Shown here: positions 13,513-25,549 of the stretch, piece after piece
Layout: each line of letters opens with the position of its first letter
Numbering within the stretch: position 1 is the stretch's first letter
Source of the DNA: Papio anubis
Lineage: Eukaryota > Chordata > Mammalia > Primates > Cercopithecidae
Assembly (NCBI RefSeq): GCF_008728515.1
Contig: NC_044996.1
Location: 101,625,287-101,689,286 of the forward strand
Reading direction: 5' to 3'
DNA: 64,000 nucleotides
Notes under the pieces: generated by a model
Databases searched by the model: none
Seen by the model: only the letters and a program-made list of their open reading frames with translations
Told to the model about the DNA's origin: nothing
Made by a program: the position numbers and the translations under genes

Positions 13513-13839
13513 ATCACTGGGTTTTAAAATCAGTTAGAATAGTTCCTCTCCTCAACCACTTGTATACGTATTTAGGTATTATTTGTATCACTTTACTAAT
13601 CTTGTCTCTGGTGCCATTCTTATTTCCCTTACCCTAATATAACTAGCATTTTCTCCCTGTATTATGTTTGTCTCTGTAACAATGAGAAGTTTATGAGAAG
13701 TATAATGAGAAGTATAAAGTTAACTAGGAACTAAGAATTTGAAGTACAAAAATGAATGTAGATTTAAAAATAAGTGTATGCACAATATATTTCTTTACTC
13801 TGTGAGCTGAGAGGTCTTAGAAGCAATGACACCCCAGTA

Positions 13840-14425
13840 GCAATGAGCACACCTAGAACCCAGATCTTGGTTTCTAATACTGGTCTTCAGTAAAAGGGAC
13901 CAAAGCTCATTGAAGAAATGCCTGATTCTAAGGCCATGGCAGAGAAAGATAAGATGAGTCTGGAGCATTGTGTAGTACTAGAAAGGAAGGAAATGCTCAA
14001 ACACACACACACAATGATAGGGGCATGTCAAAGGGGCATAGGAGCCAAGTAAAAGAACTCCCAATAACCATAGCTGGAAGAATTTGAGCAACGAAATAAA
14101 TGACATAGTGTTGGATTATAATCCAAAGTATAAAACGAATATCTGCGAGTCCATATTGATATGATAATAAGTAAATGATTGAAGAAGTCAGTAAGTGAGG
14201 AGAAGAGACACATCTCCAGTGCAGAATTCCAAATAATTTATATAGATACTCCACTCTCAAAAAGCTGGAACATACTTTCCACTCCTTAAGTGTGGCCTTT
14301 TTTTCAGAGTGTAGTATGTTAAGATAGGAAAAAGAATAACTATAGTGGAGAAACTTGACAAACACTACCTCAGCCAGGTGATCAGATCAAGGTCAACATC
14401 AGTGAGAAACCATGCTTGTAGCATG
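13840..14425 (+). repeat. Old L1-derived 3' region
   Basis: Conserved interspersed-repeat wording includes CTCCTTAAGTGTGG, AGAAACTTGACAAACACTAC, CTCAGCCAGGTGATCA and GCATGTACCCTTGATATAAT. I associate this with an old L1 3' untranslated region, but the exact family is uncertain. A short (CA)6 lies inside it near 14000. The antisense ORF at 13997-14365 is a by-product. Confidence 0.5.
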
Positions 14426-15119
14426 TACCCTTGATATAATGTTAATCTGCAACACTTTCTTAATTTTTCTGGTATTACTATGCTGGATTTAAAAAATATT
14501 TTATGTTTCCTGAAGGCTTTTAATTACAGGTGAAAACCTGTTCTCAGCTTTGTTTGAGCTAGTGAAAAAAGTATGAAGCATGGTTTCTACCTTATAGTAA
14601 CTTAGAAACTAGTGAAGGAAACAAGATCTAGCAAGCATGTAATCAAAATGTAAATCATAGGACATGATTATACAGGATTTTTAAGTTGAGAAAAGCAAAG
14701 CATAGTTATACTGAGACCTGGTGTAGCTAGAGAAAGTTTTGAAGAAAATAGTCTCTCCTGTTAATACTATCAGGATTTCTGGATGAGGGAAATGATAGGG
14801 ATTGATTTAGAGGCTCAGAAATTCTCTAAATATATGATTATCACCAGAAAACAAGATACATATATTTTAAAACCATTACATTTTGTTTCTGTTGACCAAC
14901 TGAAATGCAAGATGACTAAATTAGTTATTTTTGAATCCCTTATGATAGATAATAAAATTGGTGGCTCATTTAATCATAGTGTGGCCAGAATGTATTAGAA
15001 AGACAGCAAAATCACTGGATTGTATATGATACCCTGCATTTATTTGATGTATAGACCTGGTTAAATCTTGGATTTTAAGCATTTGAATGTTACGTTGCTC
15101 TCTTTTGTTTTTCCTTTAG

Positions 15120-15214
15120 GACTATCTGCTGCCAAACTCTTGACTGAATATGGCGTTAGTGTTTTGGTTTTAGAAGCTCGGGACAGGGTTGGAGGAAGAA
15201 CATATACCGTGAGG
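15120..15214 (+). CDS. MAOA: MAOA exon 2 (codons 25-56)
   Basis: Coding exon of 95 nt. It begins with the last two bases of the Gly25 codon and ends after a complete Arg56 codon, between TTTCCTTTAG and the donor GTAAGT. It reads GLSAAKLLTEYGVSVLVLEA then RDRVGGRTYTVR. It completes the N-terminal FAD Rossmann motif (the glycine-rich loop starts in exon 1). It also supplies Glu43, which contacts the ribose of the FAD AMP part, and the RVGGRT motif (47-52) that borders FAD. MAO-A oxidatively deaminates serotonin, noradrenaline and dopamine at the mitochondrial outer membrane. Arg45, a reported human disease site, is intact. Residue 55 is Val where I recall Ile in human. Confidence 0.97.
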
Positions 15215-16445
15215 GTAAGTGATTCTAATACTTACATGTAATATAATATCTCACTCAAACTACAAGTGGCACCACTGAAAATCACAGGGCTAGAGGAGAT
15301 CTCAAGAGTTCATGCAGTTAAGCCATTTGTCCCCCATAGTCCTAAAGTACTCCCATCAAATAAGCGTGCATTCTCTTTAACAAGTACACACTAAAGACTG
15401 ACAGCTTCTGGCTTTCAGTGGAGTGAATTCAACAAACATGAGCAAGTAACTTCAATACAGTGTCATAATTTCCATACTACAGATGTAAATGAAGTGTGTA
15501 GTATCTCAGATGGAGTAATAGTTTGGCTGTACTGGAAGTGACTATACACCCACAATACACACAGACACACACAGAGAGACACACCCAAACACACACATGC
15601 TTAGATTCCTTATTTATCCAATGACACACAACTTAATAGAAATGTGGTGGCAAAAAAACAAAACAAACAAAAACAAACAAAAAAAGAAATGTGGTGGCCG
15701 TAGTAAGCAGGAACAAATGTAGCATATTTTTGCATAACTTTTCCCTTGGCCCTTGTTCCCTAAGAAGTATGCTACTGCCAGAGGTATTCCTGAGGTCGTG
15801 TCTGGCTAGATATAAGAAAGAAGCCCAGTTATTGCTACATCACTGCTTTTTTTATACTTGGGCTTACATCACCATTCTGGAAAAAATGCATGCTATTATT
15901 TACTACTATTAAGGGAATGGTTGCAGGTGGTTGACTCTGGGCGAAAGTACGTAGGGAGATAATGAAGACTGGGAAGGAAATAGGGGCAAAGATGGAAGTT
16001 TTTGCACATAAAAGTGGGGGAGAAAGGGAGAAGAGCCAGAGAGAAGTAGTAGAGGCAGAAGAGGAGGACCAGACTAGAGCAGCAATAGGTAGGTCAGCGG
16101 ATGAAAGAGGAAGGGGTGCTCACCTGTCAACTGACACAGTATAAAGGCAAAACAAAACAAAAGAAAAAACCCCTCGCATTTGATAGTTAGAAGTTCATTA
16201 ATTAATGAGCCCCTTTGCTAGAGTACACAAATAGAGTGTTAAAGACTGGAGATTGAGAGTAAAGACAAAACCAGACTGTTGAAGTGACTGGAAAGAGAGG
16301 AAGCATCTATCTAACTAGAAGATGCTTCAGTTAGATTAATAACAGAATGGCGTAAGCAATGCAAATATTTGATTACTTCACAGAAGTCTGGTGGTACATA
16401 GTCCAGGCTCTCGCTTTTTGCTCTTCTTTCTGCTCTCATATTCTT

Positions 16446-16751
16446 TTTTTTTTTTTTTTTTTTTTTTGAGACTGTTTTTCGCTCTTGTTGCCCAGGCTGG
16501 AGTGCTGTGGTGCAATCTCGGCTCACTGCAAACTCCGCCTCCCAGGTTCAAGTGATTCTCCTGTCTCAGCCTCCAGAGTAGCTGGGATTACAGGCACCCC
16601 CCACCACGCCAGCCAATTTTGTATTTTTAGTAGACACAGGGTTTCACCATGTTGGCCAGGCTGGTTGCAAACTCCTGATCTCAGGCGATCCATCGGCCTT
16701 GAAGCCTCCCGAAGTGCTGGGATAACAGGCATGAGTCACCGCACCCAGCCC
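16446..16751 (-). mobile_element. Alu (AluS-like), antisense
   Basis: A full-length reverse Alu beginning with a T-run of about 22 and ending GTCACCGCACCCAGCC. It has a 15-bp imperfect target-site duplication, TGCTCTCATATTCTT at 16431-16445 and TGCTCTGATATTCTT at 16752-16766. Confidence 0.93.
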
Positions 16752-18087
16752 TGCTCTGATATTCTTTGCATGTAGGCTTATTGTATTGTGGTAACAAGAT
16801 GGATGCTGAGATTCTAAGCATCAGGTTCTCACTCAAGCCTGAAAAGAGAGTGAAAGGGGGGCACCAGCCTTGTCTGCAACAAAGCTTTTCCTTCGCCAAA
16901 AGACCCCAGCAGACATTTGCTTTAGTCTCATTGGCTAGAGTTGGGTCACATGGCTACCCTCAGCTGTCAGGGATCCTGGGAAAGTAAGTATTTCACAATA
17001 GTAGGCTGCATAATAGAAGCAGGCATGCGAGAGGAAATATCAATGGATATTGGAATAGCCTACAGACAATATTTGAATTAGGATTTCATAGCAGCGATTT
17101 CAGCCACCTTGTGCCATGCTACCCTTCTGTCATTTGCTTCCTACCTTTTTGGATACAGGGATGTATCTAAGCCTATTTCTGCTTTGCTCAGCTCTAAGGG
17201 TGCTGTACAGCCTTGCTATGCAAAGTATCATCTGTGGGTCAGTAGCCCCAGAATCAACTGGGATTTTGATAGAAATGTGGAATCTCAGGCTGTGTCTCAG
17301 AACTGCTGAATCTGGATCTGCATTTTGACAGCATCTCCAGGGGACACTATAGAAGTGCTACTCTGTGGCATTTGTTTGCTTGCTTGCCTTAAATTAATGC
17401 CAATCCAGATTAAATTTTCTGAGTGCTCCCTTAGATGTAGTCCACTGGGAAGCTATTGGTCTGGGAGTGAGGAGATTGGGATTCTAGCCTCTGTACTGAC
17501 TTGATATGATGTCTTGGATAAGTCCTATTAGCACTTTACATCTCAGTTTTCTCATCTGACTAATAAGATACAATCTAAATGTCCCTGGAGAAACTCCCTT
17601 CCATCTTCAAATTCTAATTGAAGGCAGCGTGTTATAGTGCAAACGAAGAGTTGCGTCTTCTGCCTGTATGCCTTTATTAGATATGATTCTTCTGTCATTT
17701 TCTGAAAAATATTCCTTCATTTTGGAGATAGTTATTAGGTTGTCCCTTAGCCCTATTTTTCTTATCTCTAAAACCTTTTGGTTATTAAACAGGAGCATCA
17801 GTCATGTTATGGATTTTCAGTTAAGAACAAGTTTCTTTGTATAAGGGAAATGAGAATTCCAACATACTTGTCCCCATCTGTGTTATAGGCCCCAATTACT
17901 TTGCCATGCTGCGTCATTTATATATGTCAGCATCACTCAGGAACCATTCTTGTCTATTCAGCATGATATTACACCCCCCTTAGGAATGTGAGAAAGGAAT
18001 CTCTGAAATGCTTGGTAATTAGGACTTAGCATTTATACTCCAAATGATGAGAAGGAGAAAAAGAGGGCTTTAAGAAACAGGCATGGA

Positions 18088-18395
18088 GGCTGGGCATGGT
18101 GGCTCACGCCTGTAATCCCAGCACTCTGGGAGGCCGAGGCGGGTGGATCACTTGAGCTTGGGAGTTTGAGATCAGCCTGGCCAACATGGTGAAACCCCAT
18201 CTCTACTAAAAATACAAAAAGTAGCCAGGTGCAGTGGTGTACACCTGTAGTCACAGCTACTTGGGAGGCTGAGGTAGGAGAATCACTTGAGCCTAAAAGG
18301 CAGAGGTTACAGTGAGCCGAGATTGCACCATTGTACTCCAGTCTGGGTGACAGGAGTGGAAACCCTGACTCAAAAAATTAAAAAATTTAAAAAAG
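18088..18395 (+). mobile_element. Alu (AluS/J-like), sense
   Basis: A dimeric Alu starting GGCTGGGCATGGTGGCTCAC with a short mixed A/T tail. It has a 12-bp target-site duplication, GAAACAGGCATG, at 18074-18085 and 18396-18407. Body divergence is higher than in the AluY copies. Confidence 0.92.
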
Positions 18396-19199
18396 GAAAC
18401 AGGCATGAAAATTGTATTTAATAAGAAACTGAAGCAAATATTTTTAAAAATGGCTTCTAATAACATAATCAATTAGGATAATTTTGGGAGGAGATGCCGT
18501 AAAAGCTACTATGGATCTCTGAGTACCAGAATCTCAACTTTGGTATTACCTGGCAAGCTGTTCAGATGGGTCTTCATTAGTTCAAAACTTCCCCGTTTTT
18601 CCTAATGTGATTCATCCATGATGCATTAGGTCAAGTTAATAAAGTTGAAATGCCTGCAGGGCTGCCACAGGGTTGGTGTATTTGTTTGCCAATATTGTTG
18701 CATGTTTGTGACCTCTGCAAAGGCTGAGTAGTGAGATCTAAATCAAGACCCCAAAGACTGAGGTGCAACATAGTAGAATACATTGTTACTGCTTCTAGTG
18801 TCTTCATGCTGAACTTCAGGCACCTCATTTAGAATGTTTTTACTTTGTAAAGAAACATTCTGCAAAATGCCTCACTCTTTTTACTGCTTCATTTAGGATT
18901 ATTTGCTTTAACTATAGTGTCAGCCTTCTAAAGACATCATGTTTGGAAACTCCCAGGAGTCCTCTTGCTGTCTTTGTTAAAGCCCAGAAATTTATTGGAG
19001 TACTGATTCCAGTTTTGTTCTTTCTATCTTAAAATGGATGTTGGAGATTAGAAAAGGTTTGAAGGACAGCACTGATGGTTACTAAAAGAGAGAATAAACA
19101 TTATATGAGGACACCTTAAAGAAGTCACAGAAACACTTCATTTCTGGTATTACGGCAGAATGAAAACCCCAACTCCTCATTGAAATAAGTAACATGCTG

Positions 19200-19930
19200 A
19201 ATACAATATGCTGTGCTCATCTGACATGGAAGTTAGAAATTTGTAGATCTCCTGGATGTTGCATACACACCTCAAACATAAGTCCAACACTAGACTTCTT
19301 CTGATCTTCCTCAAGGCCACTATTCCAGCCACCTTCTCCATGTTAGAGTATGGCAACTTTGAAAAAACTCGGAGTCATGCTCAACACTACCAGACCCTCA
19401 TTTGTTTTGTCAGGAAATTCTGTTGGCCCTGCCTTCAAAACATACCCAGAATTCAATGCTTCCCACCACTTCCACTGCTATCCCCTGGTGGGAGCCACCA
19501 TTATCCCTAGGCCAGATTACTGCAATAGGCTCCTGATTTCCCTGCTTTTACTCCTGCCCCCTACATTCTGTTCTTTCATAGTGCATCAGTGAGAGTGAGC
19601 CTTTCAAATGTAAGTCAGATTTTTAGCATTTCCCTGCTCAAGACCTTCCAAAGGCCCCTCCCCCCTTCTCACTGACAGTCAAAACCTATGTCCTTACAAT
19701 GTCCTGGGAGGCTTTAAGTGACCTGCTCTGCCAATAACCTCTGTAACCTCATCTTCAACTTTTTTCCTTGCTCACATTGTTCTGGTCACTTTGGCCTCCT
19801 TGCTATTTCTTGAACATACCAGCAGACTTCTCTGTTTTATTCTATTGTTGATGTTGCTTCATTTTCTTTAAAATTTTGCCAGTATCTTTGTTCACTGTCT
19901 GTTCTTGAATCTCAGACCTTTTATTTGTAA
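19200..19930 (+). repeat. LINE L2 fragment, sense
   Basis: Follows the L2 3' region: CACCTCAAACATAAGTCCAA, a GGAGTCATGCTCAACACT piece, AGATTACTGCAATAGGCTCC, TTTCCCTGCTCAAGACCTTC and CTTCTTGAACATACCAGCAG-like wording. The short ORFs at 19256-19592 are relics of L2, not genes. Confidence 0.75.
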
Positions 19931-21163
19931 CCATTTTCATTCTACTTGAAACACACCCTTTCCTCCAATCTGGGTTCTAAACTCTGTACATTTGTCAGCT
20001 TGACAAAACATAGTTCTAACAGGTAACAAATTCTATTTAGAATTTCTCTTCCTCTTTTTTTTTCTCTCAGAACAGCAAAGATATTATTCCCCTATCTTCT
20101 GGCTTGTATTTTTATCGTTGAAGTCTAATTTATCGTTAAGTCTAATTGTTGATTTTTTTTTCCAGAGTATGTACGATTTGCCTCTTTCGGTTTCTGAAAA
20201 AGAATTGCTTCTGAGAGCTCTTTTCTTTGGTATACTGCAGTTTCTCTGTGTCTGGATGAGAATTTATTTTTATTTATCATTCTTTGGACCTGTTGGGTTT
20301 CTTATCTTCCAACAATGCTGGTAAATCCTCAGCCATTATTTTTTTATACTACTTAATATTTTGACACCATCTTCCATGTCTTAACTACCTCCTCAACATA
20401 TTTTCCAATTCTTTATCTTCGAACTGCATTCTATATAATTTATTCAGATCTAGCAGTTTACTCACTCTTTAACTATGTCGAATATACTGTTTAATCCATT
20501 CACAGAGTTTTTAAAATTTTAATTAGTACGTTTTTATCACTAGTAGTTATTTTTAAATCTACCTGATGATATTTTCAGTTGCTTTTCCCCTGCTCCTAGT
20601 TTTAATGGCTTATTTTATTTAAAATATATTACATAGTACTTTTAGATTCTGTGTATAATTCAACTATTACAAAGTCTTTCTGGATTATTTTTTCTGCTTA
20701 TTTTCTTTTGGTGCCTTGTTTGCACGTATGTTTTGTAACTCTTGGCTGTGGGTTACTAATTTTCCATGGAACTTTATCTGTGTGTAAATTATTTGAGACC
20801 TAGGGGAAAAGGATTTGAGTCTACTTCAACCACCCGCATTGACACTTTAAATTTTCCACCCAAGGTTTTTCGTATCATATGGGTAGCGTAAATTCAGATG
20901 GAAAACATAAATAAAGATAAGCTTATTTTTTTTTCCTTTTCTGTGTGACAATACTGAGACCTGCAAAATAATGGAAAATATAAAGTTGTGGATGCAGCTA
21001 AAGCAATACTTAGAAGATATATAGTCTAAATTCTTCCATTAGAAAAGAAAAAGGCTATATATAAATAAGCTAATCATGCAAAGAGTTAGAAAAGTAAGAG
21101 CAAAATAAATCCAAAGAAGGGGTAAAAAGGGCACATATCAATGATATAGAAAATGGACACCCA

Positions 21164-21445
21164 GGCCGGGCACGGTGGCTCAAGCCTGTAATCCCAGCAC
21201 TTTGGGAGGCCGAGACGGGTGGATCACGAGGTCAGGAGATCAAGACTATCCTGGCTAACATGGTGGAACCCTGTCTCTACTAAAAAATACAAAAGACTAG
21301 CCGGGCGAGGTGGTGGGCGCCTGTAGTCCCAGCTACTCGGGAGGCTGAGGCCGGAGAGTAGCGTGAACCCAGGAGGCGGAGCTTGCAGTGAGCTGAGACC
21401 CGGCCACTGCACTCCAGCCTGGGCGACAGAGCGAGACTCCGTCTC

Positions 21446-21474
<29 letters not shown>
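21164..21474 (+). mobile_element. AluY (AluYRa-type), sense
   Basis: A full-length young Alu with GGCTCAAGCCTGTAATC and GCTGAGACCCGGCCACTG, the sense version of the Old World monkey signature, and an A-tail of about 29. Target-site duplication GAAAATGGACACCCA at 21149-21163 is repeated with one change at 21475-21489. Confidence 0.95.
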
Positions 21475-21476
<2 letters not shown>

Positions 21477-21606
21477 AAATAGACACCCAACAAAGAGGAT
21501 CCATAAAATAAAAGTTGATTATTTGAAGAGACCTATTAAAGATACACAAGACGTGTCTGATAAGATTTTTCCAGAAAAAGAAACACCCCAAATAAATAAG
21601 AGATGA

Positions 21607-21893
21607 GAGCCAGATGTGGGGCTCACGCCTGTAATCCCAGCACTTTGGGAGGCTGAGGCAGGTGCTGAGCTCAGGAGCTTGAGATCAGCCTGAGCAACCC
21701 TAAGTCTACAGAAAATACAAAAATTAGCTGAGTGTGGTGGCACATGCCTGTGGTCCCAGCTACTCAGGAGGCTGAGGTGGGAGAATTCGTAGACCCCAGG
21801 AAAGTCGAGGCTGCAGTGAGCCATGATCATGCCATTGTACTCCAGCTTGGGTGATAGAGTAAGACCCTGTCTCAAAAAATAATAATAAAAAAA
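21607..21893 (+). mobile_element. AluJ-like Alu, sense
   Basis: An older, more diverged Alu lacking the first few bases of the consensus. It has a small gap in the first monomer (AGGCAGGTGCTGAGCTCAGG) and an AATAATAAT-type tail. Confidence 0.85.
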
Positions 21894-23250
21894 GATGAAA
21901 ATGAAGATATAATTACTGATACAATAAAGAATAATTAAATGAAAAGAAGATGCCATGAACATTAAACCAACAGTTTTGAAACATATATGAAATGTACATA
22001 TTATGAGAAAAATATAATTCATCAAAGTTAGCATTGATTTAGTCTGGAAATAGAAGAGTAGTGCTTTAACCTAAAATAAATTAAATGTGTAGTTTAAGAT
22101 TTTCCCTTAAAAAAAATCACCAAGCCTAGATAGTTCTACAGGTATGTTCTACATAATGTTCAAAGAATGGATCACTTTATTTACATACAAACCTTTCTAC
22201 AGAATAGAAAAAAGTATGATCACTAACTAAGGAGATTAGCAGTACTCTAATGCAAACAACAGACAAGGCAGTAGAAGAAAGGAGAATCATAGGCCAGTCT
22301 CAATATTGCTTACATAGATATAAAATTCTAAACAAAATGTTAGCGTAGATATAAACATAGATATAAAAATTCTCAACAAAATGTTAGCAAAGCATATCCT
22401 CCAATAGAAAGATAATATCGGGTTGGGTAGCTCCAGGAAGGAAATGTTGAATAATACTAGACAATTTTCTGGAAATAATAGATTAGGTAAATTATAACAA
22501 AATACAAAGAGACTAGACAAGTTGCACTGTATAGACATACACACACATGCACACACACATCTTTAAAGTATTAAAGAGCCAGCAAGCTAACAAGATAGGG
22601 AAGAATCACTGGGCCAACATCTGGAAAAGATTAACCTACTTTTCCCTGGGTGGCAGGGGGAGTTGCTAACCACTGAAGAAGCTCCCGAAGGCTGAGCAGT
22701 GCTTTGGATCTAGTGCAAAGCTAGGGTGACAGGTCAAGTCCAGAACCCCATGAAGTGTGTACTAATTTGTAGGGGAGTATTGGTCAACTCCTTGTGCTGT
22801 GGAGTTGGGCTGCATCTAAGGACCAAGGGTGAATGGCAAGAAAGCTAGGTCAAATGTGCATTTTGGCCCAGCCTCAAATCCTCTCAGGTACTGCAAATGG
22901 AATAAAGTTATCTAGTACTGTGAGGGTCCCAGGCTGTGGGCAGAAGCAAACATTTTAAATCCTCTCTGAGAAAGATACCATCTTCCTAGGATTGAAATGA
23001 TTTCTGCATGTTTTCAAGTGCAATGGGTGGCATTCAATAAAAAATAATCAGGCAAACAAGGAAAAAAGGCATGACAACGTGCTTGAGAACTGGTATACAC
23101 AACAAAATAGACATAGACCCTTTAGTTATTAAAAAAAAAAAAAAAAAGCCATGGAGGGGTTGCAGCTCACCAATATTCAATTTATTGATTAAATCATTGG
23201 GACTTGCCAATTAATAAAAACAGCTGAAAAACATGGAGAACTGTATTTAT

Positions 23251-23337
23251 GAGGGAACCCAGAGCCTCCCATTCCTACTCTCTGGCAGTGAGGGTAGCTT
23301 GTGAGGGCCACTGAGGGTGACAGGGAGGAAGGCCAAG
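23251..23337 (-). repeat. Inverted repeat, left arm (87 bp), upstream of exon 3
   Basis: Starts GAGGGAACCCAGAGCCTCCC and ends GGGAGGAAGGCCAAG. It is the reverse complement of 24238-24324 at 86 of 87 positions, the one mismatch being in the CTGGCAGTG / CTCCCAGAG region. It lies 547 bp upstream of exon 3. It does not resemble Alu, L1 or another repeat I recognise. Confidence 0.95.
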
Positions 23338-23884
23338 TAAACAATTTTAGTTTATGATAGAGGGTTTGCATGTTTGTAAATAATTTAGTGATATGTGAAT
23401 CTTTTTATACCTTCTTGTATTCTTTTCCTATGATGCATTCTTTCCTGGAAGTGTTTTAAAATACATCTAGAACCATCAATGTGGACTGATTGAAGATTTC
23501 ACCGGGTGGAAATTAGGGAATTAGGCTTTGGGTAGCTCCTCCAGTAATAACACCAGAGAGAAGCTCACATGATAATTTAAATGTTTTGTAAAGGATCTAA
23601 ACTGGCAGAATATACTACAGTGTTCTTTATCTTTTATGCATTGTGTGCTGAGTTGACCTTACCAATAGCTTTGCCAAATAATGGTGCTTAGTGATGAGTG
23701 TTAGACAGGATTGTGCCCCAGTTCTTGAGTGGACGAGGAAAGACTGCCATTTTCAGTTGCTCTTTATAGGGGAGACATAAGGGACAATTAACTTTTAAAA
23801 AAATAAATGGGGTTTTTTTTTTTACAAGGCACATTTTTCCAAGTTTTAACTAAAGTCCTCTGACCAATTTTTCTCTTTTTGCAG

Positions 23885-24022
23885 AATGAGCATGTTAATT
23901 ACGTAGATGTTGGTGGAGCTTACGTGGGACCAACCCAAAACAGAATCTTACGCTTGTCTAAGGAGCTGGGCATAGAGACTTACAAAGTGAATGTCTGTGA
24001 GCGTCTCGTTCAATATGTCAAG
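23885..24022 (+). CDS. MAOA: MAOA exon 3 (codons 57-102)
   Basis: Coding exon of 138 nt (46 codons, phase 0 at both ends) between CTCTTTTTGCAG and the donor GTAAGG. It starts NEHVNYVDVGGAYVGPTQNR and ends RLVQYVK. GGAYVGPTQN (66-75) lines the flavin side of the pocket, and Tyr69 (TAC at 23921) is a known active-site residue. Relative to human from memory there are two changes, Asp61 to Asn (AAT at 23897) and Ser94 to Cys (TGT at 23996). Because both edges are phase 0, skipping this exon would keep the frame but delete part of the FAD-contacting region. A near-perfect 87-bp inverted repeat flanks it. Confidence 0.98.
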
Positions 24023-24237
24023 GTAAGGCTGACTTCACCCAAGTGACTAATAGGGAAACCTTTTATTTGAGAAAACATTTGGTTTGTTTTTAGTTATTTT
24101 TCTTTCAAAGCAATTGTAAAAGTAGGCTCTCGACTTTGAAGTAGTATTTGCCTTTCTTTTCTTGTTTTCTTTTTTCTTTTTCTTTCGAAAAAAATCGCTA
24201 AAGTCTTCTGGAATCACTGCAGGATATTATGACTCAG

Positions 24238-24324
24238 CTTGGCCTTCCTCCCTGTCACCCTCAGTGGCCCTCACAAGCTACCCTCACTCCCAGAGAGTAG
24301 GAATGGGAGGCTCTGGGTTCCCTC
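24238..24324 (+). repeat. Inverted repeat, right arm (87 bp), downstream of exon 3
   Basis: Reads CTTGGCCTTCCTCCCTGTCA to GGGTTCCCTC and pairs with 23251-23337 as an inverted repeat with a single mismatch. It starts 216 bp after the exon 3 donor. The arms enclose a 900-bp loop that contains the whole of exon 3 and both of its splice sites. Confidence 0.95.
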
Positions 24325-24380
24325 CTAATGCATTTGAAGGGCACTGGGGTGGGGGCAGCAGGTGCCTGCAACAGACATGT

Positions 24381-24424
24381 GCACGCACACGCACACACAC
24401 ACACGCACGCACACGCATGCACAC
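24381..24424. repeat. (CA)n/(CG)-interrupted microsatellite
   Basis: An alternating CACG/CACA tract of about 44 bp near the start of intron 3, adjacent to the right inverted-repeat arm. The purine-pyrimidine alternation could adopt Z-DNA. Confidence 0.9.
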
Positions 24425-25549
24425 TCCCCTCCCCCAGCTGCAGGCAATCCCTGAGCGACCTAGGAAGCAACTCTAGAGCCCCAAGGAACACAAGAGTTTG
24501 AGGCGACTTCTTTAGCCTTTGAACTGGTTATTCATCCTCATTCTTACCTGGGATTATTTGGAATGCTTTATTTCCTCTGTACCTGGCCTTCACTCTTGGG
24601 AAGTCTAGCTTGTTTGTGCAGTTTCCTACTGTTTAAACAAGAGATTGTTTAAACTCTAGCCACTGATATCCACAGCTGTTGCCAGTGTTTTTCTTTCTCA
24701 CTGAAGCCAAACATGGAGTGGCTGGAGTCTGGAAACATGCCTTGAGAAATCAAATTTCCCATCTGACATTGCAGCCTACTTCCTAGAGCTAGTGTCACTG
24801 ACGAAGGGGTTATTTACTCATTCTAATGTCAGGATTCCCACACCAATAACCACATCACTTCTCAACAAATACATCCCTTCCCCTACTCTACCTTGGGCAA
24901 TAACTGTGGGTCTGAAGGCTACAGGGCTTTGGGTGTGTCCTGGGAGTTGAGGATACTTGTGACATATGTACACTGATACCCAATCAGAAGAGACCAGAAA
25001 CCTTTGTAAACTCTGATAGCCACGTGGTTTCAGATGCTTGGGATAGTCTGGTGGTGACAGACGTGAAAAAGCAAATCAGTAGTCTTTTTATTCTTTTCTT
25101 TTGACCTTTAAGCTCTGTTGGACTTGAAAATCAGTAGTCTTTAGAAAAACTGTGGGTTAAGAGGTCAAGGGAGGAATGAAGAAAGTATAATAAATTTCAC
25201 AAAGTATTTAGGAACTCTGGTTACAACAGGCCGTGATCAAAAAGGAAAAACCCCTTTGCTTCCTCATTTTCTCTTTTCTGCACTGCACAGTGTTTCCATG
25301 GACTAGTAAGTAATAACAACAGTAAGAATCATAGCTGCTAACATTTATTAAGCACTTTTACCTGTATTCTCACATTTAATATCAGGAGAGAGACCAAACC
25401 TTTTGCACTCAACTACTAATTAAACAGTCACGTAAATTCACTCTCCACTCCAACTGGGAAGCAAATGAGTGTGATGATTATCTTGGAATCTGAGCAGATT
25501 CATGCTGATAAGATTCAGAGGCTGAGAGGTTTTTAGTTTACCTGGAGGC

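Larger units (their letters stand above)
1..15119 (+). other. MAOA: MAOA intron 1 (3' part)
   Basis: This is the downstream portion of intron 1, ending at the TTTCCTTTAG acceptor before exon 2. It is non-coding: translated frames give only short, composition-driven ORFs with no family resemblance. It contains an L2, ancient L1 pieces, four Alus, GATA and TG microsatellites and a CT-rich tract, listed separately. Stretches around 1-3270, 9080-11080 and 14430-15100 look like unique or unrecognisably old intronic sequence. A piece at about 1360-1460 resembles an old interspersed repeat whose family I cannot name. Exon 1 and the CpG-rich promoter with its 30-bp VNTR known in human are not in this window. 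Confidence 0.9.
20960..22515 (+). repeat. Ancient L1 sequence, sense, interrupted by two Alus
   Basis: A-rich sequence with old L1 ORF2-like wording, such as TACTTAGAAGATATATAG, ATGATACAATAAAGA-type segments, AGTTCTACAGGTATGTTCTA near 22130 and CAAAATGTTAGCAAAGCATA near 22378. The Alus at 21164 and 21607 split it. A small internal duplication (ATAAAATTCTAAACAAAATG-like) sits at 22300-22390. Both edges are approximate. Confidence 0.5.
15215..23884 (+). other. MAOA: MAOA intron 2
   Basis: Complete intron of 8670 bp, from GTAAGT to the CTCTTTTTGCAG acceptor. It contains four Alus, an L2, ancient L1 sequence, a CA-rich tract at about 15545-15600 and an A-rich AAAC tract at 15651-15690. One arm of the inverted repeat around exon 3 also lies here. 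Stretches at 16770-18070, 18410-19190, 19940-20950 (T-rich) and 22520-23250 show no gene. The last resembles degraded L1 5' sequence near 23010-23070. Confidence 0.93.

Noticed and set aside
1..15119. MAOA exon 1 or promoter within the window
   Set aside because: No sequence encoding the N-terminus ending in GGGIS with a donor, and no CpG-rich or 30-bp VNTR promoter sequence, was found upstream of exon 2.
21519..22034. 171-aa antisense ORF
   Set aside because: A composite of antisense Alu and old L1 sequence; the middle is the usual antisense-Alu peptide pattern.
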